DNA from: Paenibacillus azoreducens
GTDB lineage: Bacteria; Bacillota; Bacilli; Paenibacillales; Paenibacillaceae
Assembly: GCF_021654775.1 (NCBI RefSeq)
Contig: NZ_AP025343.1
Location: 4,679,501-4,743,500 of the forward strand
Length of the DNA stretch: 64,000 nucleotides
Direction: 5' to 3'
Below, one piece after another: positions 41,910 through 50,186 of the stretch; position 1 is the stretch's first letter; every line of letters begins with the position of its first letter. Position numbers and translations under genes: made by a program. The notes beneath the pieces were generated by a model. The model had not been told where the DNA came from, searched no databases, and saw nothing but the letters and a program-made list of their open reading frames with translations.

Positions 41910-43943
41910 TTACTCCTCACTATCAAGTTTAAATTGCTTAATGTTCGAACGGAGAGCATTTGCAGTTTGTGAAACTGACGAAACAGTTGCCACTAGCTTG
42001 GACAAAGAATCTTTCTGATTGTCTGTAGCCTTCATCATAGAATTAGCTTCGTCAGCCGAGACTTCTGAATTACTTGAGAGATTTTCTACAGTCGCACTAA
42101 TCTCTTCGGAACTAGCAGCTAACTCTTCAGAAACACTGCTTAACTGTTGAATCTCATCATTAAGCTTAGACATATCCCCCATGATGCCAGAGAACAATTG
42201 TTGAACATCATTGATAAGCGCAACGCCGCTATCCACTTCAATTTGAACCTTGGATACAGATCGGGATGATGTTTCAACGTCATTAGTAATATTTGAAAGA
42301 ACAAGGACAATTTCCTTAGCAGCTTCTTGTGTCTGCTCAGACAACTTCTTGACCTCTTGGGCAACCACAGCGAATCCCCTACCATGTTCACCTGCACGAG
42401 CAGCTTCAATATTTGCGTTTAAAGATAGCAAGGTTGTCTGATTTGAAATTTCTGATATCGATGAAACAAGCTCATTAATACTTGCTGTGCGATCGACAAG
42501 GTTTACAATGACTTTTGTCAGATTGCCCAGGGAATCCGAAATACCTCCCATTTGATGAACCGTTTGAGAAACAGTCGCTTTACCGGATTCTGCCTTTCTA
42601 TACGTAACATCCGAAATATCGCCAATCTCAGTTGCGCTTGTTGCTACGGCTTGAATACCAATTGCGCTCTCTTGCAAAGCATGAGATACTTCAGCAGCGC
42701 TGTCTCTCTGAGTTTTAGAGGATTGCGCAACTTGTTGGCTAGACTCGGCTATCAATCTGGAAGAGTCTTCGACCACATCCGTTGCATTTTCCAAAACGCC
42801 AGTTACATCATTCAGACTGCCAACGCTAGTAGAGATTTCGTCAACCAATGTACGTAGACGGGTGAGCAATACATTGTAGGCTTCCGATATCTCTCCCACT
42901 TCGTCCTTCGATTTAACTTCCACAGGCGAAACGGTGAGGTCTCCGGACGCCAGGCCTCCTAGTTTCGAAGTGATTTTCTGCAGCGGAGCGGCAACGCTAA
43001 TTTGCATACGCAAAGATATAAACAAAGCAAGAATGATAGAAATAAGAATCATCGCTAAGGTGATGAACACTGTGTTGCGGACCAGGTCCGACAGTTCCGT
43101 ATCATACAATACCCCGACTACTTTCCAGCCTGTTAATGCGTTTGTTTCAAAATATAGCGTTGCATCCTTGCCATCAACCTGTGTACTGATTTTGCCGGAC
43201 TTTTCTTCGTACAGCCGTTTATAGTTTTCACCTGTTAACTCTTCTCCCGCTTTAATACTGGGATGAGTCAAAATTTTGTTATGATCATCTAAGATGTATG
43301 TATAACCGTTTTTTCCTATATTCATTTCATTTGCCACACTAGTTAAATACTTGGTAAGCGATAGATTAACGCACATCACCGCTTTGCCATCATCTGTTGT
43401 TTTAGAAACCGAAACAACGACATTTTGGGAAGCCAGGGAAACGTATGGTGCAGATAAAACTACCTTCCCTTTATTAGCCATTGCTTTCGTGTACCATTCA
43501 CGTTTTCGACCATCGTATTCCTTGGAAAGTTTGCTTTGCGGTTCCATAACGAACTGGCCATCGGCAGTTTCCAGGCCAATGACTTCCGTATCATCCGTAT
43601 GTACAGACTTAAACTGCTTGAATAATGCTTGAATTTCTGGTTTTGACGAAATATACATCTCATTGTTAAAGACCAAGTCTTGGTACATGTCAGGGCGGAT
43701 CGATCGGGTCAGAATATCCGTATCTCGCATAATAGGTTGTACTACACGATCAACAAGGAAATTTAAATTATCAACCTGGATCTTTGCCGACTCATTCAAC
43801 TGCGATGATAACGAACTTCTCGAAGATGTATACGATAGCCCGCCTATCAATAAACTCGGCAATAATACCATCAACATAAAGGAAAAAAACAATTTTCTGC
43901 CAATGCCACGTTTAAGGATGTTGAATCTAAAATTCTTAAACAT
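41910..43943 (-). CDS. Methyl-accepting chemotaxis protein (dCache, HAMP, MCP)
   Basis: 677 residues. Membrane helix 1 (about 17-37), an extracellular double Cache sensor of about 245 residues (typical [11 protein letters not shown] and APYVS), membrane helix 2 (about 287-311), HAMP, and a long coiled-coil signalling domain whose tip is the conserved [18 protein letters not shown]. It resembles the McpA/McpB/TlpA receptors of Bacillus and should signal to CheA in response to small ligands bound by the Cache domain. GGGGG lies 9 bases before the ATG. A SigD-type promoter is present upstream. Confidence 0.93.
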   Translation of the reverse strand: MFKNFRFNILKRGIGRKLFFSFMLMVLLPSLLIGGLSYTSSRSSLSSQLNESAKIQVDNLNFLVDRVVQPIMRDTDILTRSIRPDMYQDLVFNNEMYISSKPEIQALFKQFKSVHTDDTEVIGLETADGQFVMEPQSKLSKEYDGRKREWYTKAMANKGKVVLSAPYVSLASQNVVVSVSKTTDDGKAVMCVNLSLTKYLTSVANEMNIGKNGYTYILDDHNKILTHPSIKAGEELTGENYKRLYEEKSGKISTQVDGKDATLYFETNALTGWKVVGVLYDTELSDLVRNTVFITLAMILISIILALFISLRMQISVAAPLQKITSKLGGLASGDLTVSPVEVKSKDEVGEISEAYNVLLTRLRTLVDEISTSVGSLNDVTGVLENATDVVEDSSRLIAESSQQVAQSSKTQRDSAAEVSHALQESAIGIQAVATSATEIGDISDVTYRKAESGKATVSQTVHQMGGISDSLGNLTKVIVNLVDRTASINELVSSISEISNQTTLLSLNANIEAARAGEHGRGFAVVAQEVKKLSEQTQEAAKEIVLVLSNITNDVETSSRSVSKVQIEVDSGVALINDVQQLFSGIMGDMSKLNDEIQQLSSVSEELAASSEEISATVENLSSNSEVSADEANSMMKATDNQKDSLSKLVATVSSVSQTANALRSNIKQFKLDSEE

Positions 43944-44006
43944 AAAATTAACCCCCAGCTTAAATTAGTCACATATCATTACAACGGAATACCTTGTATA
44001 AATTTC

Positions 44007-44034
44007 TTATCGGTACCAATCTTCCACATCTTTA
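44007..44034 (-). promoter_or_regulatory. SigD-like (motility) promoter of the chemoreceptor gene
   Basis: On the minus strand TAAA (44031-44034) is followed after 16 bases by ACCGATAA (44007-44014), close to the SigD consensus TAAA-N15-GCCGATAT. It lies 64 bases before the receptor start, as expected for a chemotaxis gene. Confidence 0.65.
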
Positions 44035-44149
44035 GCTTTCGCCCCCATAAAATCCTTTCAGTTGCTTATTTTAATGTCAAATTCGTGATCGAAGGTTCTT
44101 GTTTGTTAAGATAGAAAGGACTATAGAACTACATTAAAACGATAAAAAA

Positions 44150-44252
44150 ACGTCTATCTACGTACTCTCTAAGAAGACAGACCGCGTTTAGGGGATGTTT
44201 TTCTTGCGATATCAGGATGTACTTTCCGGAGGTTTATACTTTCTTGACATCT
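44150..44252 (+). repeat. Dispersed repeat family B, copy 3
   Basis: AAAAACGTCTATCTACGTAC opens the copy, AGAAGACAGACCGCGTTTAG is central, and GGTTTATACTTTCTTGACAT closes it. It lies between the chemoreceptor promoter and the terminator of the TIR-like island. In the 711-base gap 43944-44654 the other contents are the SigD-like promoter, two terminators and a gene fragment. Confidence 0.75.
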
Positions 44253-44285
44253 AAAAAAACCTAGAAGGATAACATACCTTCTAGG
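44253..44285 (-). terminator. Intrinsic terminator at the end of the TIR-like island
   Basis: CCTAGAAGG pairs perfectly with CCTTCTAGG around eight bases, followed on the minus strand by seven U residues (44253-44259). This is a second terminator downstream of the one at 44601. Confidence 0.85.
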
Positions 44286-44319
44286 CTAAGTAATCTATTC
44301 TGATAGTCAACATGGAGGC

Positions 44320-44566
44320 TAATCTAAATCTTCAAACCAACAAGCAATAAATTTAATTCTAGGCCGCAACAATAATGCTGAATATTGTGGTCGCCCGTTT
44401 ACCGTTCCTGCTAAAACTTGCAAGGAAATCGGCGCACTCAACCAATGGGAACGCAAAAAAGCCGATTCTCCTGCACTCAAAGCTTATGCGCGAGAATACA
44501 AAAGACGCTTTGTCTGGATTCGATATGGGAGGACAACGGAGGAGGCTGTTCCCTATAATAATTAAT
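44320..44566 (+). pseudogene. Fragment resembling a DUF6076-type protein
   Basis: An open plus-strand frame without a start codon reads NNNAEYCGRPFTVPAKTCKE, then ALNQWERKKADSPALKAYAR, then EYKRRFVWIRYGRT and a stop. The Cys pattern (YC...KTCKEIGA) and the Lys/Tyr-rich helix resemble the C-terminal part of DUF6076 proteins, which often lie in variable genome regions. The N-terminal two thirds are absent. The assignment is by resemblance only. Confidence 0.45.
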
Positions 44567-44600
44567 TTTGAAGTTCTTTCTGGATGGAGCAGTCCGAAGC

Positions 44601-44628
44601 AAAAAGAGCCCCCATTATTATGGGGGCC
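44601..44628 (-). terminator. Intrinsic terminator of the TIR-like operon
   Basis: GCCCCCAT pairs with ATGGGGGC around TATT; on the minus strand it continues into TCTTTTTGC. It lies about 30 bases past the stop of the small basic protein gene at 44655. Confidence 0.85.
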
Positions 44629-44654
44629 TCCATGTATATTTTATGCATTCAAAT

Positions 44655-44909
44655 TTAAACGAAGGATGGCTTTCTCAAATCAACGTCTCCGGTAAGAACT
44701 TTTACATATTCTTTGTCTCCACCTTCAACCGAAGGACCAACGTAGACGACGCCGACTCCACCATTCTTAGTTGTAACAAGTACTTGCGGTGCTCTCCGAC
44801 CAACGCGAACCTCGCCCTTGGTTTCGATGAGAATTGATTGAGATAGCTGCTTTGAGACTTTAGAGCCTGGAGCGGCTCCTTGCCGACGGTTACGTTTGTC
44901 GCGCTTCAT
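44655..44909 (-). CDS. Small basic unrecognised protein co-translated with the TIR-like protein
   Basis: 84 residues. A very basic, Arg/Lys/Gln-rich N-terminus (MKRDKRNRRQGAAPGSKVSK), then a compact stretch with VRVGRRAPQVLVTTKNGGVG and VYVGPSVEGGDKEYVKVLTG. No family was recognised. Its ATG overlaps the stop of the TIR-like gene by four bases (ATGA), so the two are translated together and terminated together. That tight link suggests a regulator, inhibitor or partner of the TIR-like protein. Confidence 0.7.
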   Translation of the reverse strand: MKRDKRNRRQGAAPGSKVSKQLSQSILIETKGEVRVGRRAPQVLVTTKNGGVGVVYVGPSVEGGDKEYVKVLTGDVDLRKPSFV

Positions 44910-45928
44910 ACAGAATCCCCTCCAACTAGAAGATTGATTGTTCGCAAGAGCTCATTGTTATTCGTGATGATAGCACCCAACTGGTCATCATCCAAAGTGC
45001 GCCTGCCTGAAAAATGAATGGAGAGAACATGCTCACTACCTAAAGGATAGCATAAGATGTATACCTGTTCAACTTCAAGACGATTAAAGAAAGACCACTT
45101 CGAATGCAGATATGCATCTAGAACGTATATCGGTTGATGGCCAGACTCCATTCGTGCTTGATTTTCGCTAAAAGCGAAGAAGCGTCCTCTTCCGACGTTT
45201 CCACCTACTTGTCCAATTCCGTCACTTCCTTGTATTTTCCAGAGTGCTGCGCCCGTAACGATAAATTCTGTTGGAGGAATAATGGATGTTCGGATTGCCT
45301 CACTCAAAGAATTGTAACGCTCTTTTTCATCGGTTACTGGAACATTCTTGTTGTATGCCCAAAAGAAATGCAATATCCGTCGTTTGCGTTCGATTTCAGT
45401 TTCCATTTTCATCATCTCATTGAGTGGGTCTGGATAATTACCTTCAACCTGAATTACCTTCTTAATGAAGTGGCAAGCCACGGAAACGGCTGCCTCATAG
45501 TTTTCATCAGTACGTGTCTCATATTGAAGCAGCGTCAAACCATGGAGATCAGTTAGAATGTGAAAATCACTTACCTTCTCTTCCTTTATGAGATCATCTC
45601 GCCCTTTTACTTCTTGAGGGACGATGGCAAAGACACGTTGACGCCGCAGCCTCCCCCAAAATAGCCCCATTTCAAACAGAGTATTATCTCGAGTTATGAA
45701 AACGTACTTACCTCGATGCAGGGCGACGTCATCCGGAGCAAAGACGAATACCCCAAAATCATTCTCATCTAACTGCTTTTCTAGGGACTCCATTGTATAA
45801 TCATTGCCTTCAAATACACCAGCGTACCATGGGGTCACCTGGGCAAAATAGCTGATTTGTGAATGAATCGCATTTGCATAATCCATTGCTTCTCGTGAAG
45901 ATCCAATAAATACATTGGGCTTGGTCAC
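44906..45928 (-). CDS. TIR-like (PF10137-type) protein with GAF-like C-terminal domain
   Basis: 340 residues. Residues 1-130 match the predicted nucleotide-binding TIR-like family: NVFIGSSREAMDYANAIHSQ, EKQLDENDFGVFVFAPDD and TRDNTLFEMGLFWGRL, where Glu86 occupies the catalytic position of NAD-cleaving TIR domains. Residues ~170-340 look like a sensor: a GAF-like pattern ending YILCYPLGSEHVLSIHFSGR and LDDDQLGAIITNN. This could be an NADase effector controlled by a bound ligand, as in bacterial antiphage TIR systems. The GTG start at 45928 follows GGGAG by 8 bases; an extended -10 lies at 45967-45975. No cyclase or other known defence partner is adjacent. Confidence 0.78.
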   Translation of the reverse strand: MTKPNVFIGSSREAMDYANAIHSQISYFAQVTPWYAGVFEGNDYTMESLEKQLDENDFGVFVFAPDDVALHRGKYVFITRDNTLFEMGLFWGRLRRQRVFAIVPQEVKGRDDLIKEEKVSDFHILTDLHGLTLLQYETRTDENYEAAVSVACHFIKKVIQVEGNYPDPLNEMMKMETEIERKRRILHFFWAYNKNVPVTDEKERYNSLSEAIRTSIIPPTEFIVTGAALWKIQGSDGIGQVGGNVGRGRFFAFSENQARMESGHQPIYVLDAYLHSKWSFFNRLEVEQVYILCYPLGSEHVLSIHFSGRRTLDDDQLGAIITNNNELLRTINLLVGGDSV

Positions 45929-46367
45929 ATTTACAACTCCCTGAAAGCACGATTAATGTTCCCCTAATTATACCACAATTCCAAATTTAGGAACTCGAAT
46001 TATATCGATTCGGTCGTTAAAGTTTACTGGGACAAGATAACTTGAGAGTAGCTAAACTGCCGTTAGCTTAATGAAAAAATGATAGTCAATATTCTATTTT
46101 CTCAATCTACATTCATTTTCTGAGGTAGTGATAAAGGGATCAGGCTTCTATTTAAGTGCAAGGAATCAAACTTCCCAACATGTTTGTTTGATTCCTTTCT
46201 ATCTACAAAGTTTTCTACTCTCCTTACTTGTTCTCTTCAGCGCTAGCAGAAAGAGTCCCTTCTGTCCTCTTCCCGTAAAACATATTCCATGATTTGCTTC
46301 CCTCTGGAAGATTCCCTTGTTACAATGACTTTAGACAAACTATGACGATAACGGGGGATCAGACAAA
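45929..46367. other. Intergenic region between TIR-like operon and MFS gene
   Basis: Holds the minus-strand extended -10 TGGTATAAT (45967-45975; TATAAT at 45967-45972) serving the TIR-like operon. AAGGAATCAAAC (46160-46171) pairs perfectly with GTTTGATTCCTT (46186-46197), a 12-bp stem that may be a terminator or the border of the island. No gene was seen. Confidence 0.55.
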
Positions 46368-47657
46368 ATGCATGTACTGCATGCAGCAGCAGCAGGATGG
46401 AGACAACTTGGCCGTAATATCCGGCTTTTTTTTCTGGCTAATGTGCTTTACCAAATTGGAACAGGCATGTTTTCGGTGCTCTACAACTTATACATACAAG
46501 CCCTGGGCTACCAGGATACGATGAACGGCACAATCGTCAGCGTGCAGTCGTTGGCGACGGCGCTGGTGTTCATACCGATCGGACTTATAGCTGACCGCGT
46601 CAGCCATAAGCTGCTGCTTTCGCTGGGCGCGATGCTTACGGGGCTCAGCTTTATGGGCAGAGCCTTTGCCGGCGATGAATCCGGGCTGGTGCTGCTTGCG
46701 GTGGCCGCCGGTTTATTCGCTGCGTTCTTTCAGGTTATCGCCGTACCCTTTCTCGCGGAAAATACATCCAAGGCGCAGCGGCTCAAGATATTTAGCTATC
46801 ACTTCTCTTTGGTACTCGCGGCGCAGGTGCTGGGCAGCAGCGGCGGCGGTTTGCTTGCCGACTTGCTGCAGCAAACTGGCATGAGCAAAATACATAGCCT
46901 GCAAACTGCGCTTTTTGTTGGGGGCGCTTCAAGTTTGCTCGCCTTTATCCCCCTTCTGTTCGTGACCAAAACGGTGAGGAAGAAAGAGCAGACCGAAGCC
47001 GCGATTCCCAAGGAATCCGCAGAACAACCCGTCAAAATTCCCGTCCAAGCCAAAGAAGACTGGAAAGCGATTCTCAAATTTACGCTTGCCCAGTTGATCG
47101 TTGGGACAGGATCCGGCCTCGTCGTGCCTTACCTTAACCTGTATTTCACCAACCGTTTCGCCGTTTCCTTGACGGCCGTAGGCATTCTGATATCTTTGGG
47201 GCAAGTGATGACCATCGTATCGATGCTGATCGGCCCGACGCTGGCGCGCCGGGTTGGACCCGTGAAAGCGGTCGTTCTTTTTCAAATGATGTCGCTTCCG
47301 TTTCTGCTGCTGACGGGTTTCACGAATCTATTCGTGGTCGCTTCGATTACGTTTCTGTTCCGGCAAGCGCTGATGAATGCCGCCAACCCGATCCAGTCCT
47401 CCATCATGGTAGACCGGGTGTCCGACGCGCGCAGGGGAATTGCCAATTCGATGACGCAAACCGCATTTATGCTGGGATGGGCGACGATGGGGCCGGTGCA
47501 ATCTTTTCTGCTGACCACTTACGGAACCTACTGGGGGTACGCCATTACGTTCAGCATGACCGGCGTGCTGTATATCAGTGCCTCGGCGATCTATTATTTC
47601 ATGTTCAAAGAAAGCAAAACCGCAGCCCAAAAGGCCGCGGTTTCAGTCCAGCAATAG
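46368..47657 (+). CDS. MFS transporter
   Basis: 429 residues with twelve probable membrane helices, a central cytoplasmic Lys/Glu-rich loop near 205-235, and the MFS loop signature IADRVSHKLLLSLGA after helix 2 with a partner ARRVGPVKAV after helix 8. It should be a proton-coupled exporter or importer of a small molecule; the branch resembles uncharacterised Bacillus permeases. GGGGGATC lies about 11 bases before the ATG. Single gene; a weak GC-rich hairpin overlaps its last codons. Confidence 0.85.
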   Translation: MHVLHAAAAGWRQLGRNIRLFFLANVLYQIGTGMFSVLYNLYIQALGYQDTMNGTIVSVQSLATALVFIPIGLIADRVSHKLLLSLGAMLTGLSFMGRAFAGDESGLVLLAVAAGLFAAFFQVIAVPFLAENTSKAQRLKIFSYHFSLVLAAQVLGSSGGGLLADLLQQTGMSKIHSLQTALFVGGASSLLAFIPLLFVTKTVRKKEQTEAAIPKESAEQPVKIPVQAKEDWKAILKFTLAQLIVGTGSGLVVPYLNLYFTNRFAVSLTAVGILISLGQVMTIVSMLIGPTLARRVGPVKAVVLFQMMSLPFLLLTGFTNLFVVASITFLFRQALMNAANPIQSSIMVDRVSDARRGIANSMTQTAFMLGWATMGPVQSFLLTTYGTYWGYAITFSMTGVLYISASAIYYFMFKESKTAAQKAAVSVQQ

Positions 47658-47661
47658 ATTT

Positions 47662-47944
47662 TTAATGTTCCGAAGTTTCAAACGTAATGTTCATCCCTGT
47701 CGCATAATCCAGTCCCGAATCGACTCGAAGCAGTTCTGAGAACAATCGCACCGTCTCGTATTGCAGTGGAGCTTCGGCTGCTATCAGTTCCCAGCTCATT
47801 AACAGGCGTATAATTCATCCCGGTTGTCATCAGGCGGATGGCCGATGCCATCTGCCTTGAGCTACGCAAACAGCATCTCTCGCCTAAATTTGTGACGGGA
47901 TCCAGGCGGACAGGTTCTTCCATGTCCCAATTGGCATCAGCCAT
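47662..47944 (-). pseudogene. Decayed small gene, frames broken
   Basis: On the minus strand protein-like sequence continues across three frames: MADANWDMEEPVRLDPVT from 47944, then REMLFA and LKADGIGHPPDDNRDELYA interrupted by a stop, then LLMSWELIAAEAPLQYETVR to a TAA at 47662. No single frame gives a convincing protein, so this looks like a gene with at least two frame disruptions. It is 15 bases downstream of the HAD gene. The family was not recognised. Confidence 0.35.
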
Positions 47945-47959
47945 CCCGCCAGTCCCCCT

Positions 47960-48613
47960 CTATTTATCATTTTCAAAAAAGTCCTGCAGCTCTTGCAGCG
48001 TTTTCAGATAATGGGTCGGCCGGATCGCCGTCAGCTCTTCCTCGCTTCCATAACCATATCCGACGGCAATGGAAGCCATCCCATTGTTATGCGCCCCGAT
48101 GATATCATGCTTGCGGTCGCCAATCATGATAGCCCGATCCTTGTTTACGTCCATCTTTTCAATAACGGCGGCAATGATCTCCGATTTATCGGATAAGGTT
48201 CCGTCCAGATTGCTTCCGCACACATAGACAAAAAAGGAGCCGATACCAAAATGCCTCAGCACTTCATTCGCGAACACTGCCGGTTTGGAAGTAGCCACGA
48301 TCAGCTTGCGGCCCTGCTCTGTCAAATTTCCCAGCAAATCCTTGATCCCGTCATAAAGCTCGTTTTCATAGATTCCTTTATCCTTGAAATATTCCCGGTA
48401 TTTCTCAACGGCCGACACTGAATCCAGCTCTGAAAAAGCGTGAATTTCCCGGAAAGACTGAGCGAGCGGCGGACCGATATACGGGATCAGCGTATCGGGA
48501 TCGTCTACCTGAATCCCCCATTTGGATAACGCATATTGAACGGCTTTGGTGATACCCACTTTGGGATCGGTTAACGTGCCGTCGAGGTCAAATAATACGG
48601 TTTCATATTTCAC
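47960..48613 (-). CDS. HAD-superfamily phosphatase (phosphoglycolate-phosphatase-like)
   Basis: 217 residues with HAD motif I FDLDGTLTD (nucleophile Asp9), motif II VATSK, and motif IV MIGDRKHDIIGA. The segment CGSNLDGTLSDKSEII is typical of Firmicute Gph/YsaA-like proteins that hydrolyse phosphoglycolate or nucleotides. The start is a GTG at 48613 preceded by AAGGATGTGATC. Confidence 0.85.
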   Translation of the reverse strand: MKYETVLFDLDGTLTDPKVGITKAVQYALSKWGIQVDDPDTLIPYIGPPLAQSFREIHAFSELDSVSAVEKYREYFKDKGIYENELYDGIKDLLGNLTEQGRKLIVATSKPAVFANEVLRHFGIGSFFVYVCGSNLDGTLSDKSEIIAAVIEKMDVNKDRAIMIGDRKHDIIGAHNNGMASIAVGYGYGSEEELTAIRPTHYLKTLQELQDFFENDK

Positions 48614-48832
48614 TTACGATCACATCCTTATTATGTATAATGTCCAGGCCTGTTCGTTACCTCCTGGATTCTAAGCTTCTATACTATATAACAAACTTGA
48701 TCGAAAAAGGGGCAATTTTCATTTTTATTCCCAAACATCATACGAATGGCATGCGGTTTAGCTAAGACATCCGCTTCGAGCCGATAGATTTTCCAAATTT
48801 GAAATGAAACTGAAATCACTCTCTAGACTAAG

Positions 48833-48869
48833 AAAAAGCGGTTTTCAAGACCCGCCTTGAAAACCGCTT
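48833..48869 (-). terminator. Intrinsic terminator of the fucosidase operon
   Basis: A perfect 14-bp stem (AAGCGGTTTTCAAG with CTTGAAAACCGCTT) around a six-base loop, followed on the minus strand by five U residues. It is directly after the fucosidase stop at 48881. Confidence 0.93.
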
Positions 48870-48880
48870 CCTCCTCTATC

Positions 48881-50161
48881 TTATTCTTCTACAAGCTCCA
48901 GCTCAATGACCGTGTCCAGCTCGTCAGGCAAATCTCCGCCATCGATATGGATGAAGGCTCCGCTATCCGTGTCCGAATATTGATCCGCCATCCACGGCGT
49001 CTGCACATGCAGCTCGCTGCCGTCCGCAAGCAGGCGGGCTTTTTTGATTTTGCCTTTCAAGCCCTGGAAGTAGATCGGGCCAATCCCCCGGTCGAAGACA
49101 TGGGCATACAGCTTGTTGCCGCGCTGGGTATAACGCCCCCACTCCGGTTTGGGCAGATCCGCGATGCCGCAGCCATAAATGCTGTCGCCATTGCGGTGCA
49201 GCCATTTGCCGACCGCCGCCAAAATGTCAAGCGACTCTTCCGGAATTTCGCCTTTGGCATCCGGACCGACATTCAGAAGCAGGTTGCCGTTTTTGCTGAC
49301 GCATTCCACAAGCGCACGAATGACCTGCCGCGGCGATTTGTAGTTGCGGTCGGTGGAGTGATATCCCCAATGGTCGTTCAGCGTGATGCACGCTTCCCAA
49401 GGAACCGGCTCGCCTACCGAATTCACGATGCCTTGCGGAGGGATGATCTGCTCCGGCGAGAAGAAATCCCCCGCGTACACTTCAGGCTCCTCCGCCATAA
49501 TGTTGCCGCCGAGACGGTTGTCGATAACGATATCCGGCTGCAGGGAACGAATCATCTGGATCAGCTCGGTAGCGCGCCATTTTTCCCCTGTCATGTCATC
49601 ATAGGAAAAATCGAACCACATAATATCGATTTTGCCGTAATTGGTCAGCAGTTCCCTAACCTGGCCATGCATATAGTCAAGATAGCGGTCAAAGTCGATC
49701 GGTTTATCCTTAAAAGCCTCATTGTCGCGCATCGGATGCTGGCGGTCGCCATATGCCGGATAATCGTCATGATACCAGTCGATCAAGGAATAATAGAAGC
49801 CGACCTTAAGCCCTTCCGCGCGAAAAGCATCCACGTATTCCTGTATAAGATCGCGCCCTGCCGGCGTATTGGTCGCTTTGTAATCCGTCAGCTGGCTGTC
49901 GAACAGGCAAAAGCCGTCGTGATGTTTAGTTGTCAGTACCGCATATCGCTGTCCGGCTGCTTTTGCAGCTTTGGCCCAGCTCCGCGGATCATACAAAACC
50001 GGATTAAATTCTTCAAAATAGGTTTGGTATTGTTCATTGGTGATCCGCTCCTGGCTTCGCACCCATTCCCCTCTGGCAGGGATGGCATACAGCCCCCAGT
50101 GGATAAACAGACCGAAGCGGTCGTCCATCAGCGGCAGCGTTCTTGCAAAACGCGGGTTCAT
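48881..50161 (-). CDS. Alpha-L-fucosidase (GH29)
   Basis: About 426 residues. GH29 hallmarks: RFGLFIHWGLYAIPARGEW, KHHDGFCLFDS and WFDFSYDD, in which Asp184 is the likely nucleophile. No signal peptide is present, so it should act inside the cell on imported fucosylated oligosaccharides, releasing L-fucose. The ATG at 50161 lies 9 bases after GGAGGT; an earlier ATG directly abuts that site. Last gene of the operon with the upstream binding protein and permeases. Confidence 0.92.
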   Translation of the reverse strand: MNPRFARTLPLMDDRFGLFIHWGLYAIPARGEWVRSQERITNEQYQTYFEEFNPVLYDPRSWAKAAKAAGQRYAVLTTKHHDGFCLFDSQLTDYKATNTPAGRDLIQEYVDAFRAEGLKVGFYYSLIDWYHDDYPAYGDRQHPMRDNEAFKDKPIDFDRYLDYMHGQVRELLTNYGKIDIMWFDFSYDDMTGEKWRATELIQMIRSLQPDIVIDNRLGGNIMAEEPEVYAGDFFSPEQIIPPQGIVNSVGEPVPWEACITLNDHWGYHSTDRNYKSPRQVIRALVECVSKNGNLLLNVGPDAKGEIPEESLDILAAVGKWLHRNGDSIYGCGIADLPKPEWGRYTQRGNKLYAHVFDRGIGPIYFQGLKGKIKKARLLADGSELHVQTPWMADQYSDTDSGAFIHIDGGDLPDELDTVIELELVEE

Positions 50162-50186
50162 GTGGGTCATACCTCCATTTGCTGGT

